Under the pieces are notes generated by a model, which saw nothing but the letters and a program-made list of their open reading frames with translations, made no database searches and was not told the DNA's origin. A stretch of 64,000 bases of DNA from Augochlora pura (taxonomy: Eukaryota > Arthropoda > Insecta > Hymenoptera > Halictidae), in NCBI RefSeq assembly GCF_028453695.1, contig NC_135777.1, forward strand, positions 10,591,714 to 10,655,713, read 5' to 3'. Shown here one piece after another: positions 51,028 through 62,476 of this stretch (the stretch's first letter is position 1; each line of letters starts with the position of its first letter). The translations under genes and the position numbers were made by a program.

Positions 51028-52487
51028 AGAGGAGATAAACGAAAAATGCGCCTGCTTTCCCTGGAACGTTGGCGAAAGCTAAAGGGGAAGTAAATATTTT
51101 GTTGGGGCATAGTTCATGCCCGTCGACGACAAACTACTCCCGCTCAAGCGTCTCCGAATGCGAGCTACACGACGAGCTTCCCAGAGGCTGCGAGGAATGC
51201 AAGGACGATGGGCAGATCGTTCTTTCAGGATCTCGAGATTGTCACGCAATGTCGACTTCCGATGTTCGCTTTATTCCTAGTACTTTAATATAGTCCAGGT
51301 ATGCGTCTATTATAACGACTCCTTCATTTCCACCACTCCTTCCCGAATCCGATAGATTCCTACACGCGACGAGAACGAGACTAGGATTCCATGCAGCACG
51401 CTGGCCGGGAACGATCGAGTACGCGTTTTACCTGCCAGAACCCGTCCTCGAGCTAATTTCCTCGCGTTACGCTTACCGAGGTCGAGTCGTCGGGTTATCG
51501 ATTATCGCCGTGATCCAAGGTGTTGGAGCAGGGTGCGTGGAGCTTCTACCAAAGGACTGCTGGCTCGAGAATGCAAATGAAACCTGGCAAGCAAACGGAC
51601 AAAGAGAAGGAGAACGGGAAAGAAAAAAGGGAAAGGGCAAGGAGAGGTGTTAGCCGCCACGTGGTTAGGGGTGGTGAAAGGGTTCGATCGAGCACCGCTG
51701 ACGGTAGCCGCGGCTCGTGGCCCGCGGTGTCGTCGTCATGGCAACTATCCGAGCTCGCGCCCCCAGGCGAGCCTGGGATCCACCGGTGGGATCCAACGAT
51801 TCATCGGACCCAACGATCCACGATCGAAACGTCGACGTCGACGCGACCGAACGCGGTTTTCACGGTCATCTCTTCTCACACCGGGATTTCCCCGGCTCTC
51901 CTATTCCAGCGGACGCAACGGGTACGTCCTCGTTTCACCGCGTCGCGTGGAACGCAGCCACGGCCGCGTCGACCGTCGAATAAAATTAGAAATCGCGCCC
52001 CGATTCCACGATACCCCGCTCCGTAGTCTCTCGATCGCTCTCTGGCTGTTCCATCCCGTTTTTATAGAGATCCGCCAAGCCCTGGCGGACGTAGTAATTT
52101 TTTGCCGATTTCTCATCGATAAAAGGCGAATGCACAATCTACGGTTGTTAGCGTTGTTATAGGCACTACAAAAGGAGTCGTGGATTAGTGGATTTGCTGA
52201 ATGTCGAGCGACATGGTCGGAAAACGATCACACCAACGAACCTCATCTATTTTCTTCTGTTCAAATGAATAAGGTTTAAATAATATTGGAATAATTCGTT
52301 CCTTTAATTTTTACACGCTATTTATCTTATTTGCGTTGTCGTTCTCTATTCCTCACATGTATGTACGATGATTTTATTCCCTTATCACCATCTATCTTAT
52401 AATTAACTATTCTAAATTGTTCTAAACAATAATCAATTTTTAACAATTCTCTAAATACAAACCAATATAATAATATAAAACGTACTC

Positions 52488-52621
52488 TAACCCTTCGCAC
52501 TCGACTGCCCCGGAGTTAAGCCATTTAAAATTTACCTTCAAATTCAAGGGTTCCACTACCGAAACAATGCAGATAAATTTTGAATGGCTCTGCTCTGGAG
52601 CCCTCGAATGCAAAGGGTTGG
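52488..52621. mobile_element. Foldback MITE with AACCCTT ends
   Basis: Left arm AACCCTTCGCACTCGA...GGAGTTAAGCCATTTAAAAT; the right arm reads back as AACCCTTTGCATTCGAGGGC...AGAGCCATTCAAAAT. Probably the same broad TTAA/CCCTT family as 48121-48395 and 57312-57565. Confidence 0.6.
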
Positions 52622-53023
52622 CATATTGTTTCTACGGAAGCTGATGTGTGCTACGGAGTAACGACGCGACAAATTACTCGTAATCCTATCTACACCAACT
52701 CCGATGGCCAGACGATCCATCGAAAGAAATGATCACGGTTATTTCGGTTCTGGCGAAACGAGACCGGCCGGGGACGAATTCGCCGTGAAATTTTCATGGA
52801 TTCGGGAAGGAACGCGACAAACGACGAGAAAGATGGTCTGGCCCTTGGCCAAGAGAACGGTGCCGTCCACGAGCCGCCGAGAGAATCCCGGCGACCTCGA
52901 ACGCGACCCGATAGGGACGCGTTTAGCGGAATCGCGCTCGGTCACGGTCGCCGGGGCTAAAGTTGCTCACGGGTTTCAATGAAACATTAATTGAGAGTCA
53001 CCGAGGGAAATGGCAAAAGTTAA

Positions 53024-53080
53024 CACGAGAAAGAGAGAGAGAGAGGGAGAGAGAGACGAGAGGGAGAGAGAGACGAGAGT
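53024..53080. repeat. (GA)n-rich microsatellite
   Basis: GAGA array interrupted by GGGAGA and GACGAG units. Confidence 0.85.
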
Positions 53081-54065
53081 TTGCACGAAGCAAAACTCTC
53101 TGCCCTTCTCAACTGCTGTCGACGACGCACCCTCTCTCGGACCGGCTAATTCGAACGAGCAACCCTCGAGGTAGTGCGGGTCGTTTCTGAATCTAATCGA
53201 ATCGATGCTCTTCGAAAGTTTTCCGACGCGGGACAAGGTCTGTCGGGACAGGTCGACGCGACGATTTCACGAGAAAGGCTGCGACGCATCCACGAGTGAA
53301 CCGGCACGATCGCGATATCGCTCGATCCGGCGACGAACGCGAGTAGGCGGGTCGAGTTACGACGGGCCAATGGGGCAATGGACCGACGTTTGCATTCTTT
53401 CGCTCGCCAGCTTTGATTTCCGAGTAAGTACAGCGAGTCGCTGACAAATCGACGAGCCAACGAGCGTGATCGAGCTCCGCGCGTCCTTGAATTTCTCTTC
53501 GATTGGATTTATTCGGACCTCCGATTGCAAGCTGCAGGCCGCGAGAAAAGCGCGTTGCTCGGGGAAACAAGTCTGCGAATCTTGCTCGTGTCCACGCGAC
53601 CCGGTGTCATTCTAGCGACTATTCTGTCGATTCTATGATAACCAGCTGGCGATGGTAAGAAGCCGCAACCTCGCGTCGGTGTCACGACCCGTGGCTGTTC
53701 CATGTTCCATCCAGCATGCTGAAAGTCTCCGAAAGACGATCGCGCCTATCACGTCGCGCGCTCGCGGCAATACACCTTCCCCGGCTCGCTCCTGCTCGCG
53801 TCGGCTAGTCTCGCACTTTCGCGTTTCATTTTCCAACCGGTTAAACGGCCCGGCAAGTGTAAATTCGAAAGCTTCTAAGTTATGCAATAATTATGTCCAC
53901 GGCTGTTGGCTCTCGCCTCTTTGCTCTCTGCTCTTGGGTCGGGACGATTCCGAGAAGTCGTCGTCTCGCTTGATCGACACGTTTTCGCGACGATCACCGA
54001 AACGGAACGCACACTATCTACAGCCTGCAGGCTACCGCAGCTCCGAACGTGTTCGGGACAAGCCC

Positions 54066-54104
<39 letters not shown>
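54066..54104. repeat. (GA)n microsatellite
   Basis: Nearly uninterrupted AG dinucleotide run. Confidence 0.9.
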
Positions 54105-54107
<3 letters not shown>

Positions 54108-57077
54108 ATCTTACCTTTTTCTCCATCGAACGTCATCCCCCATCGGTTTCGAGCTGTTCTCGCGTGAAATGGACTCCGGCAATCTCGCTCCAGTGTTGTC
54201 ACCAATGCGAACCAAACGACCGAACGGGAACAACGCGAACAGACACCCCTGGAATGCTAACGCGTACTCGCGTGTTCGTTTACGTTCTCGCTCTCCCTTT
54301 CGCGTCGTGTGCCGAGTGTCGAGTGCCGGCACGCGAGACTCCTTCAGAGAAAAGTCGAGGAGCGAGCGAACAGAGAAACGTACCGACCTCACCCGACCGG
54401 CTGTTCGACCGAGACTGAGCGCCGTCGAATACGCACCCTTATTGGGCGGACACGTTGCAGGGCCGTACCAGAAAGGGGTGCTTCCCCTACCATCCAGTCT
54501 ATTCTCCTCTCCATTCTCCTCTCGCTACACTTTGCTTCATTTCTCTACTCTTCTCTTCTCTTCTCTATTTTACCCTTCTGTGCTCTTCCGCGCTCGCCCC
54601 GTCCCTTTTCTCTACCCTCTATTCTGCTTCCGGCCGATGCGACGTATCTCAATGCAAGAGAGTATCGACGCGGACGCCCGTACTCCTCGCTGTAACCGAT
54701 AGACCACCCTGCTCCGAAGCCCCGGCATTTCCATCTCTCGGCGAACAACGTATCATGGAAAGGGTAGTCGCGCTACAAACGCTTTTCCCATAGCCGATAG
54801 CCCACAGCCGAAAGCTCGTAGAGCACAGCCAAAAGCCGATACCCCATAAACCCATACCCCATACCCCATAGCTCCTCGGAAGCGCCAACCAACGACAACG
54901 ACCGATGTTAATCGTCGCGAGCGTGCTCCGATCGATCCGCGATAGCCGCTCGTTCCATCAACAGAGAGATCCTCCACGCGGCTTTGGAACGCCAACGAAT
55001 CGGCGAAGTCTCGCCAGCTGCTACACGTTCTTGCAAAAGTAGTCTTTTTTTTTATTTAAATCATTCAAATCTTTCGGAGATTTGTTCGCGTTATTTGTTT
55101 GTATGTCACGTGCGACTTTTTCAATGGCGATCCTGCGATTCGTGAAATTTCAATAACTAGATTGACCTACCATCTATAATTTTACTTTTAGTCTTTCTCT
55201 TTTTCTATTTGTAACGCTATTACACAGTTTATTGTTCCAATTAAATATGCTTCGAGGGCCTTGATCCGTTCAGTAGTAAAATAAATTAGTAAATCAATAA
55301 TTTAACAGGTGTTGTACATACTCACCATTAAGATTATATTTTGTTAAGAGAAGGCAAAATATATGAAAATGTAAAAATGGCAATCTTATGTCATTGCGTA
55401 TAAAAAATAAACTTAATCTGCATCCACCAGTCAGTGTTGAAACTTTGTTAGTTAAGCTTAATGATTTCGCATTTCCACATATTTTGCCTTAATTAGAAAA
55501 ATATAATCTCAATGTTCAGTACTTACATTTGTTCAATTATTTATCTATTTTATTAATGAACGTAGAGTAATATTTCTTATAAAATTTTCGCATTTCCATA
55601 TATTTTGCTACTCTTCTTAAAGTAATCCTTTAAATGTGAAAGTTGTACATTATCATGTATAATACTGTCGCATGTACAATTGGGATCTACTAAACAAATC
55701 CGCGAAAGAAAAGCAGCAAGATTGCGATGATTTTCATTCACTTATGTAATAAAGAAGACTAAAAAGAACGCAATTAGGATCCGAGGAAACATTTACGCCT
55801 AAAAGCAAAGGTCAGCAGTGTCACGGTAAAACTTTCCAGAAGCAGTCGAATTCGCGAAGTATCCGTCGAAGACCGTGGGATCGACCAATCCGGTCGGAGA
55901 GGATCTCCGAAAATGTCTCTGGTTCGCCGCGATCGCGAATCTTGCGGTATGGAATCGAGAATACGGAACCGTGGTTGCAGGAGAACGGCTCGGAGCAGGG
56001 ACAACGAAACGTGGAAAACGTATCGAGCCCTTGGGCCTTTCTGCTTTCGAATGAATACCTTTAGGGGTTGCACGGCGCGAACAAAACGAAAAATCATCGA
56101 TCGCTGAAACGAATGCCTTCTGGGTTTGCATGCTCGACTTTGCCATTCGGCCAGGTTATTCGAATGTCTGGCTTTCGACGCCGAGTCAATTTCGGTCGAT
56201 CTCTTTCTTTCACTGCCCCCCCCCCCCCTCTCTCTCGTTCTCCCGACCTCGGGCTCGCGAGCCTCCTTTAATCTCTCGACCCCGATGCCGCTGGAAGAAT
56301 GAAAACTCGGGGGGAAAAAACCGTAACTCCGCGGAGACGATAATTACGTACGTATCCCGCCCGGCACCAGGTATTATCCGTAGCTGAGTTGGCAACCTTT
56401 TCGACTTTGGATGCCTGCCAGGGTAAATATCAATTTTACGACGTCCATGGATCCTTTCTATTTGGTTTGGCAATTCCTGCACCGGCTTACCCCGCAGCCA
56501 ACCTAGTAGAGCCTAGTGCCTAGCGTCGCGCACCCTCCGCTGCCGAGGGTTGCTCCGCGAATCTAGCACCAGCCGTGATCTTCGGCTTCCCATTCCGTCG
56601 CAAATGCTCTTACTACCTGTATTTGCTCGCTGGAATGCGGCCACCCTCTCTACATCAACTTCGATTCGAACTTCGACCGTGACCAGAACGGCTTATCCTG
56701 ACGCGCGACAAAGTAATCGAATCAAGCCGACGATTTTCTTTCTACCAATGGAGCAAGCTGTTATCAACGGACCGCCGATAGAAAATCAATGCCTCGGCCA
56801 ATCGGACCGTGCTGAAAATTCCTCGTTGAATTCCGCGCGGATTTCGCGCGCGTTTCGAGGACGCGGAGCGCGATAATTACCGGCCGGCGCGTAATCGTTG
56901 CACAGATTTTGAGGAACTTGTTGCCGCGTTTAACGGTTAATTGACTCTCCCTGGTATCCTTGTCGTCCTTCTTTTTTCACAGTTGTGCGTCGCTTTCCAA
57001 GACCGGGTTCTGCGTATTTGCAAACGATGATCATCAGCGAGGGCGCCGCGTCGGCTGCCCTAAGCTCGCGCCTCTGC

Positions 57078-57130
57078 GAGCGTACAAGCGTACAGGCATA
57101 TGAGCGTAGAAGCGTACAAGCGTAGAAGCG
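57078..57130. repeat. Period-10 tandem repeat (AGCGTACAAG)n
   Basis: About five units of an AGCGTANAAG decamer, one diverged. Confidence 0.75.
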
Positions 57131-57311
57131 ATCTATCGGCGCGAAGGCTCGTCGAGACAACGCACGGTTCGTTTCATGGTTCGTTACCGCCTCGTAGCTG
57201 TAACATCTATTCGCGTAAGCGTTTTGTCCTGGCACGGTCGAACGGGTTCAACGATTAACGGGAACCCTTTTACTACGTACGTCGCATGTCGTGACGCTTT
57301 GAATTCTCGAT

Positions 57312-57565
57312 TTAACCCTCGGCCTGCGGTTGCCGGGTCCTTTGTGACCCGATTTATTTAAATGGCCACTTGATCAGTCAACGTGTTCGGCGATTAAATG
57401 AAAAAAAAGCTGTTACACTGTAAACAGCAGAAACACTAACACAGTCCACGCGAAACATCTTCGAAAATATGTTTTGAAAAACTGTTGAATGAAACAAGAA
57501 TTAAAATTATTATAAACATCGTCGATTGTATAATCGTGAAAATGGTCTGTCAAACGAAGGGTTAA
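57312..57565. mobile_element. TTAA-flanked MITE candidate
   Basis: Starts TTAACCCTCGGCCTGCGG and ends GAAGGGTTAA. Only the outer 8-10 bp are clearly inverted, so this is weaker than the copy at 48121. Confidence 0.35.
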
Positions 57566-58509
57566 GGAGCGCGGCATCGATCGATTTCGATTTTCGTGCC
57601 GTTCTCCCCACCTTGAGATTCTTGGCGACGAGCACGCGAATCTGTCCGCGGTGGAGTAACAAGGACGCCGCGTCCTTTGGAGGGCGCGCCCTCGTCCGTT
57701 TACCCCGTTCGAATCGTTTGCAAACGCCGCCACACTGCCGCACCGTTTACCACCGGCACTCCCACGTCACCCTCCGTTCTGTTTTTTCTTGCCGCTGGTC
57801 GTGCGTCTTCTTTCTTCCATTCTTCGCGTCGACGAGCCTAGGGTTGTCGGTTGTCGGATGGCGGAGTGCACAGGCCCCTCGAGGGAACACTCTCGACCCC
57901 CGCGTAATCGTTCGAATTCGCTTAAACGAGCATCGTCGCGTAATTCACCGTGAAACGCAAAACCGAGCGAGATTCGGTTCCGGCTTTGCTTTCGATTCGA
58001 GTGCCGGCTCGCCCTCTTGCGAGTACCGGAAGCCGAGCACCGAGCAACACTTCTTGCAGAATCGCGTCGTTCTCGTGTCGGTTGGTTCCGCTGTCGGCGA
58101 GAAAAATATTTTTGCAAGAGACGCACCAACGATAACGCCTTATCGGTCCGTTGACTTGATATCGCTCTCGAACCTTGAAAATTGCTCGCGATGAATCACG
58201 AAGCTTGTTGTAATTGCAACGGGCGTTATCGAGCCGTTCCGATGCTACTCCCACCCGTCACCGCCGCCACCAACACCATCGCCGTTGTCGTTAATAAATG
58301 AACGCCGGTTCGTTTGCGCCCGTAAGAGTAGATTTTTGCTCGCGAGCTTTCCGCGAACGTAATCTCATTCGCCTCGGCTCGGACTCAGAGTCGCCACAAT
58401 AAGATACGCGTATACCTCGGAGAATTTTAAAAATGTTATTTTGAAAGCTTTTAGTTGTTTGAAGTTCATGAATGAAAACGCAAAAATGTAATAAACTTTG
58501 TTTGTTCAT

Positions 58510-58850
58510 TTGTACATTTCTAAATCAAGCAGCTTTTTCCTTTACAGAAATTTTCGCCGAGACGTCGTTAACGAGATATGTATTAACGAAAAATATTGAC
58601 CAATGAGAAGTGAGCTCAGCTGACGCATGAAGGCTGAATGAACAAGCGGACGAAGACCAGTTCCACTGATTGGCTCGGTTGCCTGGCGCCATCCAAGCTC
58701 GCCTCTTATTGGTCAATGTTGCTCGTGAATAACTAGTGAACAAAGTAGCGGTTTGCATTTTCGCTAAGGAAAGAATTGCTTTAAATGACCTCAGATACAC
58801 CCCCTCTCCCCATTTCCGGATTACAAGATATTTGTAGGACATCCTTTTTG
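58510..58850. mobile_element. CAGGGTGT foldback MITE, copy 3
   Basis: Shares with copy 1 the order GTTAACGAGATA, TTGACCAATGAGAAG, CTCTTATTGGTCAATG, GCTTTAAATGACCTCAGA, CCCATTTCCGG and a degraded GGACATCC end. The two halves form a long imperfect hairpin around 58680. Ends are approximate. Confidence 0.7.
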
Positions 58851-59639
58851 TACACTAGTATTTATTAGCAATTTTTATATATTTTTTAGGCGTTATATCA
58901 TTTCTTGTCTTATAGATATTATTTAGAAAACTATATAATATACATCCAAAGAGTTTTCACGTTTTTTATCTTTCATATTTGTGTAGTTATTAACATTTAT
59001 ATGTAGTCAACAATTCGGTCACTTTTATCACAATTTCAAGATGCCATTAACGATTTTATTACACTTCCTCGTGTGCCTCCATGCTATTTTTGATCTAATT
59101 TAATTCAGAAGAGATCTGATTACAGGCCAACAAACTTTCAGTCCAAATCGGTCCGAATCGATGTTTCATTTCTAATTTCAGAATGAGATTCTTTTACGGA
59201 ACTGTTTACGATACTGACACTTAAATGTTTATATAATGCTGCAGAGAAGGTTTTAATTTTAGGGTTCAAGTGTAGGGTTCTGCTTGTATATGTATTCAGT
59301 TGAAATATGTAGTACTGTCCGGGATTTCGGAATGATTTACAAAGCGTGTTTTACATCTTTATACGTTATAGTTTAGTTTTTATTTAGTTTACATCTTTTT
59401 ATATTCTTTATATCATATACATGTATTATATGATATTTATTCTGTATGTACCAAATGCATTAGTGTAGTACATATTGAAGTGGTGTTTTTTATTTCCTTT
59501 ACTATATTATATTATACGCGTTTAATTAAACAAATTAAAATTTGAGTACTGCGATTTTGCTTACATTTATATTGTATCCTCACTATCCTAATACTTGTTT
59601 AGTATTAAAATGATACTTTGATACTTTACATTGCAGTAA

Positions 59640-59838
59640 ATTCAATAGATTCAGGCTACAGAACAACATTAAACCAATCTTAAATGACAACCTAAAGAGC
59701 CCCAAAACAATCAATAATTTACTCAAGTATTTAAAAGAAATCAAAATGTACAATGAACTGTAATCCCTTTATGTCGTTAATAACCCACCAGTGGTTGATG
59801 CGACAATAAATAACTAATAAAAAAAAAAAAAAAAAAAT
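59640..59838 (+). pseudogene. 3' tail of a 5'-truncated LINE
   Basis: A short frame ending SPKTINNLLKYLKEIKMYNE, L and a stop is followed by a short 3' UTR and a pure run of about 19 A (59819-59837). This is the usual end of an insect non-LTR retrotransposon copy; the protein end resembles the last residues of LINE reverse transcriptase ORFs. The left boundary is approximate. Confidence 0.55.
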
Positions 59839-60290
59839 ATATTTTCCGACGAAAACAATTGGTAACAATTCAAAAATGTTATTGAGCTATGTATTTATAT
59901 ATTAGAAAATTTCGTGTTTATATATTTTCCATCAAAGTCATAATTGACATCATTCGAACGTAAATTACTTGCAAAATAATTTTGTTCAGCTTGCCAGTGA
60001 AGCACCGTACTGTCACGATCATTTTCAATGGTTCTCCAAAACAGCCCTAAGAAAAATGTGTCGAACAAAAGGTAAGCAGTATTTTTACTTTTATTTTTCA
60101 ATTGTTAAAATGTATTTTCGATTCGATTATCTTGTAGCCGGCGTTAAGACGAGTTCAATAACCTACTATATTATATTCTTGAGCCTATGAACAATGCTGA
60201 GATTGAGTCGTCCGATTTTTCAGACCAAACACCCCACACGTCGTCTCGGTTAGTTAGAAATTTCGCGATAAAAAACCGATGGAACGTGCT

Positions 60291-60310
60291 GCCTCCGTGG
60301 CGCAATCGGC

Positions 60311-60347
<37 letters not shown>

Positions 60348-60364
60348 GAGCCCACCCGGGGGCG
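60291..60364 (+). tRNA. tRNA-Asn: tRNA-Asn (anticodon GUU)
   Basis: 74 nt. Acceptor GCCTCCG pairs with CGGGGGC, followed by discriminator G. The anticodon stem TTCGG/CCGAA encloses a loop with GTT at 60325-60327. The T-arm has GGTTCGAGCC. No intron; CCA is not encoded, as usual in eukaryotes. A TTTT run at about 60371 can act as Pol III terminator. Confidence 0.96.
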
Positions 60365-60553
60365 AATATCTTTTGTCAGCTCTTCGGTAGAAACGTTTCG
60401 AGGACGACAAACTTCTTCTCCCGATTTATAAAACTCGACGAGCGAGTGTTCCGTACTTGCGCGTCATCTTTTAAATTTTGTTCTCCGAAACTTGACGAGC
60501 TTCTTAAAAACGTGTTTTATTGTGTAATTATAAAAAAAACGCAAAAGATGAAA

Positions 60554-60626
60554 CGCCCAACGTGGGGCTCGAACCCACGACCCTGAGATTAAGAGTCTCA
60601 TGCTCTACCGACTGAGCTAGCCGGGC
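60554..60626 (-). tRNA. tRNA-Lys: tRNA-Lys (anticodon CUU)
   Basis: 73 nt on the minus strand, starting GCCCGGCTAGCTCAGTCGG. Acceptor GCCCGGC pairs with GTTGGGC plus discriminator G; anticodon CTT is complementary to 60591-60593; the T-arm has GGGTTCGAGCC. The T-run complementary to 60532-60539 follows as Pol III terminator. It converges on the tRNA-Asn gene 190 bp away. Confidence 0.96.
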
Positions 60627-61162
60627 AACTGTGTTAGCGAAGTCCCGCTATTACAGAGTCTTCTCCTCGGATCGGTTTCTTTCTGTATCCATCTTCCAGA
60701 CACTATTATTATTTCGATTACTACTCACCAGTCTATAACTTATTTTTTTTTTTCAATTTTTCCCCATTGTTTTTATCTATCTTTCTGTATAATTCATATG
60801 AATCAGCTTATTCATATACAGCTTCAATAGTAGTCCCTATCGGGAAAACCCCAACTAATATCTGACAACTCGAAGATACTTCATGGAGCGCATTCATTGA
60901 TAGACGTTGGAAAGTTAGGACAGATGACCCGACATTGTACCGCTTTTGTAATGAACAAGAATAGTTTTCTTGAGTGATCTGACCACGGAATGGGGATGAC
61001 AAGGGTCACATTTTTTATGTGATTGACCGTTCAACACTTAGCCCATTGAAACGAACGTTTCTTACTTTGACTAAAAAAAAAATACTGACACATATTAAAC
61101 AACGATACTATTACTCGTATGTACTATATGTATTTATTATATCTATTATATATTTATTACAT

Positions 61163-62476
61163 ACGGGGTGATTTACTAAAGCTGTTACAAAGTCATATCA
61201 TCGTTATCATTAGCAGTATTAAAAATCTCTAGAACTTCCAAGGGACATATATTGCGATGGAAATAATATTTATTTTAACTACTTAGCTGCGTCGATTTAT
61301 TTTTGAGACCAATTTTGCATGCCTTTTATCGATCATACCGGGTGCAGTTTCTTTTGACAAGTTGTTCTAGAATTATCCTAAAATGCACGAAATTTATGAG
61401 TATGTTTTACAAACATTTTAAACTAAATCGTTGGAAAAGTATTTTTGTTGTAAGATGAAAAATTGTCATTTCCTTATGACATATACACACGTCGGCCTTA
61501 GCTAAGTGGTTAAGGTCATATTTTTCGAGATTTCAAGGTTATCGATGTTTTTTTAAATGGGTTCTATCATTATACCATGATAGCTGAGATCAAAACGAAT
61601 ACAAGAACCTGTAATAACATCACTATATCTTATAAATGTTATAAGATATTTGTTGTGTCGTATCGTTCGCCTTGACGACTTAGATTTACGACCGGTTAAC
61701 GAAGAAAGGTTGTAAGGCTAACTCCGGAGAATCCGTTTATTTACACTTTGTACAGAAGTGATCTTAGCTACAAAGGACTTGGCTGCACTTGTAGCTAATC
61801 TCGATATAATTGACGTCGCGATATATAATAGTGAAATAATTCTTTGATCTTGTTACCTCGGTGCAAGAACGATTCTAACTTGATTCTAACTTGATTCTAA
61901 CTTGATTCTATCTTGCTGCACTTGTTGCAAAAACGATTCTAACTTGATGCACTTGATGTAAAAACGATTCTGTTATATTAATGTCGTACCAGCTTTTAGG
62001 AAAGCTCGGTTGCAGGAGAAATTTGGTAGAAGTGGAGATAGTAGAAAAGTAGGGATAGGAAGGAACTCTGTGGTAGGGGATGTTTTCGCAACGTTTGACA
62101 GGGATTTCCTCCAGGTCTGAATTTACCGTCAAAATAGCCGTTCGCGGAACGGTCGCGAGCCTGGTTTGGGCCTTCAGGCCTCTGTCCGCGGAGCCCTTTG
62201 GAAATCCCCGAGGTTTATGATGCCAGCGTTTGCTATTGAGACCGAGAACAAGAGATTGTAAACCGATTACTATGCGTCGCGCGAAATATTAAAATTACTT
62301 GATGGATCGGTTCCTCAAAAATAGCCTTTTACCATTACTAGCATCATAAACTGTAAATTAGCCTTCTTTGTCTGAGTGTCGTTCTTGGGGCCCTTATGTC
62401 CAGGACGGAACAATATTATAGAATAAGAATTAATTATATATTGTTACCATTTGTATCAGTTTTATGGAATCACCCT
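61163..62476. mobile_element. Diverged relative of the HSF-intron mariner element
   Basis: Left end ACGGGGTGATTTACTAAAGC and right end, read in reverse complement, AGGGTGATTCCATAAAACTG, about 1.3 kb apart. The 61515-61560 region nearly repeats the subterminal block of the 20284 element (GAGATTTCAAGGTTATCGAT against GAGATTTCAAGGTCATCGAT). No intact transposase. Confidence 0.5.
61870..61972. repeat. Period-11 tandem repeat (GATTCTAACTT)n
   Basis: Four adjacent GATTCTAACTT units, then a longer unit (CTTG..GCACTTG..G.AAAAACGATTCT) repeated twice. It lies within the 1.3-kb element. Confidence 0.75.

Larger units (their letters stand above)
50235..58450. other. CpG/GC-rich block without recognisable exons
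   Basis: Most of this 8-kb stretch is GC- and CpG-rich, unlike the rest of the window, with AT-rich patches at about 52.2-52.5 and 55.0-55.75 kb. It carries many overlapping open frames on both strands, as expected of GC-rich noncoding DNA; none resembles a known protein. Likely a long 5' intron or upstream region of the unidentified minus-strand gene. It contains pyrimidine tracts (about 54490-54600), a poly-C run (56218-56229) and the tandem repeats listed separately. Confidence 0.45.

Noticed and set aside
51520..58200. Many long overlapping frames on both strands of the GC-rich block
   Set aside because: They occur in several frames at once, are rich in Arg/Ser/Pro as expected of GC-rich noncoding DNA, and contain no recognisable domain or splice-supported chain.
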